In this document: piece after piece, positions 21,026 through 30,602 of the stretch
Layout of the letters: each line of letters begins with the position of its first letter
How positions within the stretch are numbered: position 1 is the first letter of the stretch
Source: Scilla litardierei
Taxonomy: Eukaryota; Streptophyta; Magnoliopsida; Asparagales; Asparagaceae
Direction of reading: 5' to 3'
Assembly: GCA_030789695.1 (NCBI GenBank)
Contig: CM061142.1
Span: 568,593,281 to 568,657,280, forward strand
Length of the DNA: 64,000 nt
Position numbers and translations under genes: made by a program
The notes under the pieces: model-generated
Told to the model about the DNA's origin: nothing
Databases searched by the model: none
What the model saw: only the letters and a program-made list of their open reading frames with translations

Positions 21026-23776
21026 TCAATGCGGGATGCTTGGTGCATATGAGATGCACCCGTCAAACTTGCCGGGGAGCGCGCTTGGATTCGAACGTGG
21101 CGGCGTAGCGTTCTCCCGCGGTGGTCTCCTATCTCGAATAGTTTTGGGGGGAGGCTCCCCCAAGCTAGCATTTGCCCCGGTCAACGGCTTAACCGGCGAT
21201 GCCGATTTCCGTGCCGGCGGAGCTTTCTTTGGAGACTTTAATTTCGAGAGCTTGCAGAGCTCTCGAATCCTCGCGACATCAGCGTCGCCTTCATCTTCAT
21301 CAGCGGAGAAGTCGGGGGAATCGTCTTCAATCTTTTCATCTTGGCCTAAATCCGGGCCTTCATCAAATTCTTCATCAAAAAGGGCACCAATTGAGTGAGG
21401 AATCGCCTCCTCTATCACCTCATCGAGGAGGTCCATGTAGTCGAGTTCCTCGTGATAAGGCATATGCTTCATAGCCTTAGGAATGTGGAGCTCCACCTCA
21501 ATGTTTCCGACGTTCAAGGTTAAGGTACCTTCGCGCACGTCGACGATGACTCCGGCGGTGGTGAGGAATGGGCGTCCAAGTATCAATGAGGTGTCTCCCT
21601 CCTCCTTAATGTCCATGATGACGAAGTCACATGGCAAGCATATTCCACCCGGGACTTGAAGTGGGATGTCTTCGGCGATCCCCACCGGCCTTGTTATCCG
21701 TCCATCGGCTAATTGAATGCGCATGTCGGTGGGTTTCAACTTTGTCCCGGTGTTAAGCTTTAAGAACATGGAGAGGGGCATGAGGCTCACACTAGCCCCA
21801 AGGTCGACCAACGCCTTTTGAAGAGGCACGCCGCCCAAAGTGCAAGGAATCCGAAAACTCCCCGGATCTTTAAATTTTGCCGGCTCCTTCTCTCTCTTGG
21901 TGAACCAAGAGCCCTCCTCGGCTAGCATTATCTTCTCCTTCCTTTTCCTCCCCGAAATCAAGTCCTTCAAGAATTTAGCATACGTGGGGATCTCGACGAT
22001 GGCGTCGAGGAAGGGGATGTTAAGGCTAACTCCTCTTAGGTACTCGAGAAATTTTGCTAGCCTCTTCTCCATTTTCGCCTTAGCGAGCCTTTGGGGGAAT
22101 GGGACCGGTGGCATGAAGCGCCTTTCCTCAATTAATCGCTCCGCCCTAGATTTCTCCTTGTCTTGTGGCTCCTTCTCCTTATCAACCTCAACTACCGGCT
22201 CAACCGGCTCCAAGCTTTCCTCCACGGCCTCCTCAATAGGAATCATGGCGGGGGTGGTGTCCTTCCCGCCGTTGATGTGGCCCGTGTTGCCCCGTGGGTT
22301 TTGCTCCGGTTGCGCCGGTAATCTTTGAGTGTTCCGGTTGAGCAACGCTAATTGCTCCGATATTTGAGCCACTACGGTATTGAGAGATTCTTGCCCCGCC
22401 TTCAAAGTAGCATTCACCTTATTTTGCTCGACCATGAACGCCTCCACTCTAGATTCGAAGTCGGTTCGTTGAGGAGCTTGTGGAGGGTTTTGATTTTGAT
22501 TCCTCCACCCTTGGTTGTATCCGGGAGGCCTATACGGTGGGACTTGTTGCTTCGGTGGAAAGTTTTGTTGCAGAGGCCCCCTCGGTGGATAGTTTTGTTA
22601 TTGGGGTGGTGGTGGTCGAGCATGTTGATGCGGTGGTTGTGGCGGGTTCAAGGCTCCTTCATTGTTGGCGTAGGAGAATCCCGGATGATTTCTTGCGGCC
22701 GGATTGGACCAATAGCCTTGGTTCCCCGCAACATATTGTATTTGCTCCAAGGATCCTTCTCCTTGCTCTCCTCCCGAGTACATGACTTGAGATTGGTCTT
22801 GCCAATCACACATTTGGTTGGTCGGTGCGGAGGTGGATGGGCTTCCTTGGGGCTCCGTGATATATTTCTCCAATCTCTCCACCACCTTGTGGAGAGAATC
22901 AAATTTGCTCGTGAGCTCCGCTACGGCCTTCGCCTCGTAGATGCTAATTGGCTTTAAGGAGGATGTGGAGTGTCCTCGCTCATCGCCCCATTGTTGGTTA
23001 TTTGAGGCCATCTCCTCAATTAGGGCCGTAGCTTCCTCGGGAGTCTTTGACAAGATTGCACCATTCGCCGCGGCATCAATAATTTGTTTGGTCCCCGGTT
23101 GGAGACCGTTGTAGAAGCTATGAACTAGCTCCCAGTCCTCTATACTGTGGTGCGGGCATTGGTGCTGCAAATCCTTAAATCGCTCCCAAGCTTCATAGAG
23201 CGTCTCCTGTGGTCCTTGCTTGAAGGACATGAGAGCGCTCCGGATCTTCACCGTCTTGGATGGCGGATAGAATTTGTCAATAAATGCACTCGCCAACTCG
23301 TCCCAAGTAGTGAAGACTCCGTCAGCCTGCGTCCTCAACCAATAGAGTGCCTTGTCCTTTAGCGTAAAGGGGAAGAGGCGCAGTCTGATAGCGTCGTTGG
23401 AGACCCCCGGCATCTGGAATGTGGCGTACTTTGACAAGAATAGTTGGATGTGGTAGTTGGGGTTCTCATGTGCGTTCCCATGAAACGGGTCTTGTTGCAT
23501 CAACACCACCAATCCAGTCTTTAGCTCGAAGTTCTTGTCGGCCGCCAACCCCGGCATGGCAATGGACGAGGTGGTAGAAGAAGTCTTAGGCCGAAGCCTA
23601 TCTCGAATCGAGATTATCCTTGCCATCCTTGCCGCCAATTCTTCAGGAGTTTCCGGGTTGGTCATATACCTCCCTTCCGGATCTTGTCTCTTTTCCGCTC
23701 TAAGTCTCCGCGCGGTACGTTCGATCTCGGGATCAAATAATAAGTCTTCTGGGTCCACCGTAGATCTCGTGTTCAT
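21026..23776 (-). pseudogene. gag-pro: Z1 gag-protease polyprotein, one in-frame TAA
   Basis: Starts MNTRSTVDPEDLLFDPE at 23776. The gag core has HIQLFLSKYATFQ, IRLRLFPFTLKDKALYWL, TWDELASAFIDKFYPP and QETLYEAWERFKDL, the classic retrotransposon_gag pattern of Athila-type elements. A TAA near 22598 (context PPPPQ-stop-QNYPP, probably once CAA) interrupts one continuous frame; natural readthrough is an alternative. After it come a coiled-coil-like segment (VAQISEQLALLNRN), a Lys/Glu-rich linker, and an aspartic protease with LVDLGASVSLMP (DLG in place of DTG, usual in Athila) and LILGRPFLTTAGV. The frame ends at 21026 with no RT. An acidic stretch precedes the end. Confidence 0.88.
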
Positions 23777-23910
23777 GCACAGGGGAAACAGAGTTTCAAA
23801 GAAATGATTAATACCGTGGAAGGGTTAGGCAAGAAATAAGAAATAAAAATAATGATAATAATAAAAAGAAAAAGAATAGCTAGGGTGAAAAAGAATCAAA
23901 CGCAATCGCC

Positions 23911-23928
23911 TCCCCGGCAACGGCGCCA
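23911..23928 (-). other. Primer binding site of Z1 (tRNA-Asp)
   Basis: On the minus strand TGGCGCCGTTGCCGGGGA, six bases after the 5' LTR, exactly complementary to the 3' end of plant tRNA-Asp. Confidence 0.93.
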
Positions 23929-24306
23929 AAAACTTGATCGCACCCCGGATACACGTCCCGAGGCGATGGTTGTAGTTTTACCGCAAGCGCACGGTATGGT
24001 GGCGAGCGGGTATCGAACACAGGGAGGACGAAAGACCGTGCTTGCTCCTGATCAACCTGGATATTTAGGAACAGAGATAATTGCCTTGGGCGATCCTGTC
24101 ACAATCGTCAGACAAATTTGCGAAATATCAAATCAAATAAAGAACGTCTAGGGAAAGGGGAATCCCCACTACTCACCGTATTTCATAAATGTGGTTTGCC
24201 GGTATCGAAATCGCTAGAATGAGAATTTGGATGAACTAGTTGCAACTAAATGTGGAACCAAGCTCACGCTCTCGCGCTGTTGCCGGTCTATAGCTATCCT
24301 AGGTTT

Positions 24307-24601
24307 GGGTCCAATCTCTTGCAAACCCTAGCCTAGGGAAGCTAGCATTAGGATCAACATCATCGTCCAATTGCGCACCGAGCCCAATCTCTTGCAAACT
24401 CGGTCCACAATCTAAATTAGGATAGTTCCTACCCGTCCAATCTCTTGCAAACGGGTATCGGCACGGAATTGCAACCGGAGGTCCTAGTATCGGTCCAATC
24501 TCTTGCAAACCGATATTTCGAAAATCCGACTCCAACCCAATTCAGATTTCTAGGGCTTCCTATCAAATTGGGATCCAATCTCTTGCAAATCCCAATTGAT
24601 A
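24307..24601 (-). repeat. Five-hairpin array with invariant 14-nt loop (Z1 5' LTR)
   Basis: Plus-strand units share the loop CCAATCTCTTGCAA. Stems: GGGT/ACCC (24307-24328, extendable imperfectly); ACCGAG/CTCGGT (24377-24404); TACCCGT/ACGGGTA (24430-24457); TATCGGT/ACCGATA (24488-24515); AATTGGGAT/ATCCCAATT (24566-24597, longer with one bulged A). The loop is constant while the five stems are unrelated to one another yet each is self-complementary. This is not expected from simple repeat amplification. The units are transcribed downstream of the TATA box, so a structured RNA leader is the simplest reading. Confidence 0.85.
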
Positions 24602-24985
24602 TGAATACCTAGCCATCCGTAGTAATTCGATCCCAATCTAATCCCTAATAACAATCCTAGCTCAATTTCTACCAATTCAACACAAATAGGAAATAGGGCT
24701 TGTAGGGTTCATCCCCACGCCCCGAGACGTGGAGACTACTCACAAATCATAGCAATAGCACAAAAATAATCAATGAAATAGGCAATGGAATTCATCACAA
24801 CAATGATATAAACAATAAAAATAGAGTTTTTGGGGAAGAGAAATGCAAACCAATGTAGATCTTCAATTAATCCAACAAAAATCCAAGTTTTTCTCTTCTC
24901 CAATCACAATTAATAAAGCTAAAAAGTAGACTCAAAAAGCTGCAAAAAATCTGAGAGATAGCTCCAAAACTAGGGTAAAAACAGA

Positions 24986-25462
24986 GCTTAAATAGCCCCA
25001 AAAATCGTCTAAAAATCCTGACCAAAACGCCCCTGCACAGCCTGTTTTCCGCAAATTTCGCTACAGGCAGCGCATCGCACTCGGCTGAGTGACAAAAGTC
25101 GCTCGGCCGAGTGAAAACCCTGTCAATTTTCCAGTAAGTCGGGGGCTTCAGGGGTCTTCAGTTCGGGGGCGGCTCGGCCGAGTGAGTTGTCGTCACTCGG
25201 CCGATGGCTTCACTTCACTCGGGCGGACGGGATTTGCCACTCGGCCGAGTGGGTCTTCTGAAGCTCAGATGGCCGAAAAACAGTAACTTCGATATTCAGG
25301 AGGGGCTTCGTCTAGGCACCACTCGGGCGGACGTGGTATCGTCACTCGGCCGATGTGGTCTCCGTCGCTCGGCCGAGTACACATGGAAAACGTGTCTGAA
25401 CGGGTCGGCCGAGCAGTGTCTCGCTGGTCGGCCGAGTGGCTCCTCCACTCGGCTAAGTGGGA
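24986..25462 (-). promoter_or_regulatory. Z1 U3 module: CACTCGGCCGAGTG array plus TATA
   Basis: Twelve full or partial palindromes at about 25078, 25101, 25173, 25194, 25217, 25240, 25321, 25342, 25367, 25405, 25428 and 25447. On the minus strand they precede GCTATTTAAGC (24986-24996). Irregular spacing of 17-80 bp. The centre CGGCCG is a CpG-rich palindrome. Confidence 0.75.
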
Positions 25463-25760
25463 CACAAAAAATGCCCAATCTGATTGTTTTGGCCTCCTCG
25501 TCGCTCCTGCGACGTCCATTCTTCTTCCGCTCCTCTCCAACAGCAAAATACCCCTCGGGGAGGTCGTCGGTGGCCGTCTAGATTACGCGCATCTCGAGAT
25601 CACTCCTAATCGCGCCAAATCACCTGAAATGCGACAAAAACAACAAATTGTGAAAAGCATCGCAATATCGTCGATATATCGTGAAAAAACATGATTTGGG
25701 CGATCAAAATGGCATGCAAACATGCGGGGAAAGGGTGTAAAATAAGGAGTGATCACTCGG

Positions 25761-26414
25761 AGTCGGCGAATTCAGCAATCCATTGAAAATCTTACTTTGA
25801 TTGCCACTTTCTTAGAAGAAAATAGCTCTATTGAAATTCAATTTCAAGAATCTAATATGAGTTCATCTTCTATTGCAGGTATATCGAGCGATCCATGTCA
25901 CGATGAGGTCACGAACAAAAATATCAACATGGCAGGAAGTGGGTGCAAAGGAGAGGACGAGCTAGCAATTTTGGATGAACAGGAGGAGGAGACGACTAGG
26001 GACATGTGTTTAGAGATTATCGCTATGGAGCCCAATCCACTCTTTCTCCCAGTTTTTTCCCAAAATCATTTAACCCTCTCCATAATGACTGAGCATCATA
26101 CCAAGAGTAGTGCACATCTTTCAGGGAGTAGTCATCAACATGCTGTAATTTGTTTTACGTACTTTGATGACTATATTTGGAATATGTTCATGGAAAAGAA
26201 TTTAAGATTAAATTAGATTGACGTGACTCATCTCTTGCATGATATAGTTGACCACTTTATAGAGATGCTGGGAGTTACGTTGTTGGGATCCAATTTAGCT
26301 TTTGGAGGAAGATTACTCGCTGAGGAGTGCAAGGAGCAAATTGAACAACTTCCTCCACCATTAAAGATTCGGTATCCGCCATTTGACCACGGTGTGTTCT
26401 TTCCATTAGCATAG
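25761..26414 (+). pseudogene. gag: Element X gag-like protein, last part
   Basis: Resumes the X frame after Z1 (right CTCGG at 25756-25760). Features: SIENLTLIATFLEEN, an acidic middle (EDELAILDEQEEE) and a C-terminal LPPPLKIRYPPFDHG. A TAG at 26214-26216 interrupts the frame, which then stays open to 26414. No zinc knuckle or protease is seen. An ATG-like start inside the Z1 LTR is spurious. Confidence 0.65.
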
Positions 26415-26483
26415 ATTTTATATGCTTTTTAGGATGTTTGCTTTTGAATAAACTCGTACCCTTTTCGACATTGAGGACAATGT

Positions 26484-26510
26484 CCAACTTTAGTTGGGGG
26501 GAGTGTATGA
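26484..26510 (+). other. Upstream polypurine-like tract of X
   Basis: AGTTGGGGGGAGTG (26492-26505) looks like a perfect Athila polypurine tract, yet it lies about 1 kb before the 3' LTR. It overlaps the inverted repeat CCAACT-TT-AGTTGG (26484-26497). Confidence 0.6.
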
Positions 26511-27505
26511 GACCTTAGGATTTTTTTTAAAAAAACAAGGCAAAAGAAAAGAATAAATCACCAAGTCTCATCATTTAAAACTCCTTCATACACTACAAAT
26601 GCAGATGATTATGCATTGATTGAGTTCTAAAAATTGCTTATGGCGTGAATTAATTTTTATTTCTTCATGGAATTATCGTTAATATGCTATTTATGAAAAC
26701 TTTCAATTGCTATGATTAATATCTCGAAATAGTTTGAATTTATTTCATGCATGCTACAGTGATGAAAAAAGCTTAGGTATACACGATTTATTAGAACAGT
26801 CTTCAAGTTGAAGAGGAATTTGGCCATTGTTACTAAAGTTTATGTTCATATTAATGGGTGTTGAATTGCTTACAAAAAAAGAAAGAAAAAAAGAAAAAAA
26901 AGTGAAAAATAAAAAATGCATCGTTCCCTTGAGTTCATTGATTAGCCGGGTCTTCATTCCTTAGGAAGCATTAGAGATTTGCGTCGAAAAGATGGATGAA
27001 TGGGGAGTGCATCCAAAAAAAGAGAGAGAATAAAACTTAGATGATTCGAGTATTAAGTTCGAGGGGCTCTTCTAAGCCTAATGTCCGAAGGTCGACTGGC
27101 CTAGGAATCATTAACTGAAGGCTCGCTACATGGATCATTCTAAGTCGTCAAAAAAGAAAAGAAAAAAAAGAAATGGTGAATAAACTAAGCAACTTCAATA
27201 CCCATGATTTGGACGATTTTTTTGAGATGCCAATTCCTTGAAAATAAGAAGACTAGCATATAACGATGTGTTATACTTTCGCTTGCGCAAAACGATGCTT
27301 GCATGTTCTTTATTCAAATTAAATTAGAGAAAATATCATGTGATTGATCTTATTCATGAATTGTGTATATTGATGGTCAAAAAATCATGTTGGAAAGCGT
27401 ATTATTGAGCCATGCCATAAGCGATTGATAGAATTTATTGTTTTACTAATCATCCGAATTAATCGCTCTTTTTGCTAGGGACTAAAAAATCGCTAGTTGG
27501 CGGTG
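26511..27505 (+). other. X 3' non-coding region and degenerate polypurine tract
   Basis: AT-rich, with A-rich runs near 26870-26910 and 27150-27170; no gene. The last bases, CTAGTTGGCGGTG (27493-27505), immediately precede the LTR. They look like a polypurine tract (expected TAGTTGGGGGGTG) with one C interruption. Confidence 0.65.
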
Positions 27506-29209
27506 TGATTCGGGTTGAATATTGCATACTTAACACCCCATTTAGCCCTATTTTGTGCTTATATGATGCTTAATTGGTCTCTAATACGTTCGTATTTTGA
27601 ATATCATCATTTATTAGAGAAATCACTTGATTTGAGCACAAAACAGCAATAAACTGAGTATTTCTGCACTTTTTATATTTTTCATCACTAGATCTCGATC
27701 TCACGATTCCAACGACTATTTATTTATATTTTTCAGAGATATGTGCTAATTTCTATGAATTTTTGAATGCAGAATACCAATTAAATAGAGAAATACGGCC
27801 GAAATACACAAATACGGCGAATATACATATTTGAATACGTGCCCCGCTCAAACGCTGCCACGTGGCAAAGATCTGCATGTTCCCGCCCCATCGGACGGTT
27901 GTAAAGAGAGGGAGATGCGGCACAATATCTATCGTTGATCTACGATCGAACGACTACCATCGAGCGGGCGGCAGCTCATCTTCGCGCGACGAGGCACGAT
28001 CGTCACCGTTGGATGGTGATCCAACGGTCGAACGGATTCCGAAGCGAATGAGAAGCAGGCGGTTCCGCATGGCGACGTGGTGCAATCACACACGTCCATC
28101 TCTCGAACGAACGGCGGATACTGATTCTGAGCTGAACTCGGATGCAAGCGGGCGTGGACCTGCTTGATGCCATGCGTCAGTCTCTTGTGCGATCTCACAC
28201 TGATCGTGCGGTCGATATTTGATCCGACCATTTGGAGCAGGATTGGATGCGATTTGAAGTGGATTTTAGACCCGTTAACATGACTTAAACCCGCAATGCT
28301 TGTATTTAAGGCATTCTTAGGGTTTTGCTCCATATTCTGGCATATTGGGGGCTCTATGAGCCGTATTTCGCCATGAAATTTGGAGGCTCTAGGGACAGAG
28401 GCTAGATCTATCATCTGAAGGAGATTTGGGGCTATTTGGATAGAATTGGTGACATTTTTTCTATCTTTAGCCTTGTATTTCACGTATTTGACTTGTATTT
28501 GAAGTATTATTCATGTATTTTGAGCGTTTGATGATGTGTTTGTATATGAATACTGAATATATTATCTCCATGCGTGGTTAATCTTTATATGTGTTGGTGT
28601 TGATGTAGTTAGGGTGTCATAATCATTGATTTTGATATCTTTTCGCCCTATTTGCATTGTATAATCACGTATTTTGTCGATTTCTACATATATGTTGTTT
28701 GGGTATGTTATACGGAGACATGGGCATGCTTGAATCGAATATAATCCTTGCGGGCTTATTCGTGATGCGACCTGAGAGGGCACTTGTGTTTATTTCATAA
28801 TGAAATCGACGTTATACGTGATTACCTTTTCGGCACTATTTCATGCGCTTTATCGCCATACTTTCCGACTTCTCGTGCCCTAATCGGACGAAACGTTGAG
28901 TTATAGAAAAGGAATTAATAATCATTGATTGCACACACCCTATCGAAATCACAACCAACGCATACTCTCGATTTAATACCCTAAATCGAATTCACCGTAA
29001 TTATCGTAGGATTTTCTTTTATTATCTTAAACTCTTGATACCATATCTTTAGGTGGTTGGTTATTATCGTTTTAGTACTCTTTACAAACTGAAGTTTGTG
29101 ATTTTACAGGTCAGTTGTCCCATGGATACGATACCTGGACTCACCAGGATTATTACTTGTTCGATCTCCTGCACTTGGGAGTAATGCTCACACATTTTGA
29201 GGCGAGTCA
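27506..29209 (+). repeat. 3' LTR of X
   Basis: TGATTCGGG to GGCGAGTCA, 1704 bp, aligned end to end with 9785-11463. G-box GCCACGTGGC at 27857-27866; TATTTAA at 28303-28309. It is followed by another primer site and gag start, not by host sequence. Confidence 0.88.
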
Positions 29210-29578
29210 AGTTTTTGGCGCCGTTGCCGGGGATAACGGTACTTGTAAGCTACAATTTCAGTTCGTATGGAGGAACATTCGGTGAGATCCTTCCATCTTA
29301 TATTTTAGGATTTTTATTAGTCTTTTTTTGTTTTGTTTTCTCTTTAAAAATAAAATTTCAAAAAAAAATGGAATACATGAATTTTTATCGCACAAACAAT
29401 TGGTATGATGCAGAGTACGATGTTGCACACAAACATAGGATGGAGAAGCTCAAGATCGTTAGTTTTAATCAGACAGATTGTGAAACTTTCTTTTAGGCCT
29501 GGAGGAGGTTCACAGACATAGAATCGAGCTATCCGCAGCATGGGTACACAAAAAAGAGCTTATGGAGTCCTTCTTATT
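29210..29578 (+). pseudogene. gag: Extra X interior after the second LTR (primer site and gag start)
   Basis: Primer site TGGCGCCGTTGCCGGGGA at 29216-29233, then the same leader and gag start as after LTR 1 (MEYMNFYRTN at 29368). A TAG interrupts at about 29494. The homology stops at about 29578 in ...TTCTTATTAGG, where SIRE LTR sequence takes over. It shows the second LTR is shared with a further, deleted X copy. Confidence 0.8.
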
Positions 29579-30602
29579 AGGGCAATTAGGTCACAGTCTT
29601 CTCCAATCCTTGAGGCAAGTAGGACACGACATCCTCCATTAATAGAAACTTGCATCACCCCAGAGAAAATTGTCTTGGGAATTAAAACCATAAGTTGCGG
29701 CTCTAAATCTCCTCTCCCTTTTTGTTGCCTGGGTGTGCCTGGGATCTATTTGCAAAATTATGGCCTCCCCTCAAAAGGATTTGTGCGGCTCCCTCCTTTT
29801 TGAATGGAAGAGCTCTAAAAAAATTCCGACTGGCTTTTATCTTGGGGTTTTCAATGGGAATTAGAAAACAACTCAGCCTTTTGGTTTTTGATGATTGGTC
29901 ATGGACAAAAAAATGCGGCTCTTTGGGAAATTGATGGGAGAGATAATTTCGGCTGCTAAGTTTTTTTTGATGATAAAGCTGAACAATGCTGCTCTTGGCT
30001 TAAGGAGGGATCTATTTGCGTGAGCTCCTTGGGAAAAAAATAAACTACTGTTGAGATGCTGTTGAGACTCTCAAAAGAAAAAACAAAACCATGCGGCTGA
30101 GCTTTTGAGATCTTCCAGAGATTAATTCGGCAAGGAGCAATCTGTAATGAGGAGCTGTGCAGCTGCCTATAGGGTATTTTTGATTCAAGGAAAAATAATG
30201 CCCTCTCTCAATTTGTGCAGCTGTGCACTTTTTCTCAATTTTTCGGCCTCCTTCCCATTTATTCCTCTTGATTGCTTCCTTATATGTGGTAGGGTATAGG
30301 GTTTTGTGCGGCAAGGGAAGATCAATGGCTAGAATTAGTTAGACTATAGGGAATCCTAGTGATAGGTTGATTTGCAATGGGAATGGAGTTTGGACTTGAT
30401 ACAGAATAGGATTTGGGTTTGACTCAAATAGATATAAGTCAACTCAGGCTAGGTTCTGCCCTTTTCTCTTTTGCACATTGACCAAGTCTCTCCTTGAATT
30501 AATCACATGGTCGCCATTCCTGAAACACTTAACACATACGTTTAAACGTTCACACATTTTGTTATCATCAAACACGAAGTTCATAGATCGTTGCTACCAA
30601 CA
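29579..30602 (-). repeat. SIRE-like 3' LTR, proximal portion
   Basis: Aligns with 35807-36822 of the intact LTR and ends GCTACCAACA at 30602. On the minus strand it is preceded by the polypurine tract AAAAGGGAGAGAT (30603-30615). Contains many TGCGGCT/TTCGGC words, as the other LTR does. Confidence 0.87.

Larger units (their letters stand above)
13756..25755 (-). mobile_element. Element Z1: complete 12,000-bp non-autonomous Athila-type element
   Basis: Two 1821-bp LTRs (13756-15576; 23935-25755) begin TGATC and end GATCA and are flanked by CTCGG on both sides. The minus strand carries a tRNA-Asp primer site, gag-protease, a spacer with an internal promoter-like array, an Athila ORF1-type gene, a 2-kb 3' region and a polypurine tract. 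Reverse transcriptase, RNase H and integrase are absent. By eye the LTRs differ at about 13 sites (about 0.7%), mostly transitions, so the insertion is recent and must have been mobilised in trans. Z2 (54811-57754) is an older relative. Confidence 0.95.
23935..25755 (-). repeat. 5' LTR of Z1
   Basis: 1821 bp. In sense order (high to low coordinate): palindrome array 25462-25078, TATA-like CTATTTAAG 24996-24986, hairpin array 24601-24307, shared U5 block (TACCGTGCGCTTGCGG, about 23990-23977), end at 23935. The array is therefore in U3 and the hairpins in the transcribed R/U5. Confidence 0.93.
9785..29578 (+). mobile_element. Element X: gag-only Athila-like retrotransposon, nested
   Basis: LTR 9785-11463, tRNA-Asp-type primer site, gag-like frame, polypurine tract, LTR 27506-29209, then 369 bp of a second X interior (primer site and gag start) to 29578. 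Without the guests Y1 and Z1 the interior is only about 2.4 kb and encodes a single gag-like protein, with no protease or polymerase. Deleting Y1 with one GCTAC and Z1 with one CTCGG keeps the X frame open across both sites, which is strong support for the assignment. The extra interior after the second LTR shows recombination with another X copy. Confidence 0.85.

Noticed and set aside
25749..26216. A separate gene starting in the Z1 LTR
   Set aside because: The start codon belongs to Z1; the rest is the continuation of X gag.
9785..29578. X as a simple insertion into the SIRE LTR
   Set aside because: About 79 bp of SIRE LTR is on both sides and extra X interior follows the second LTR, so at least one further event is needed.
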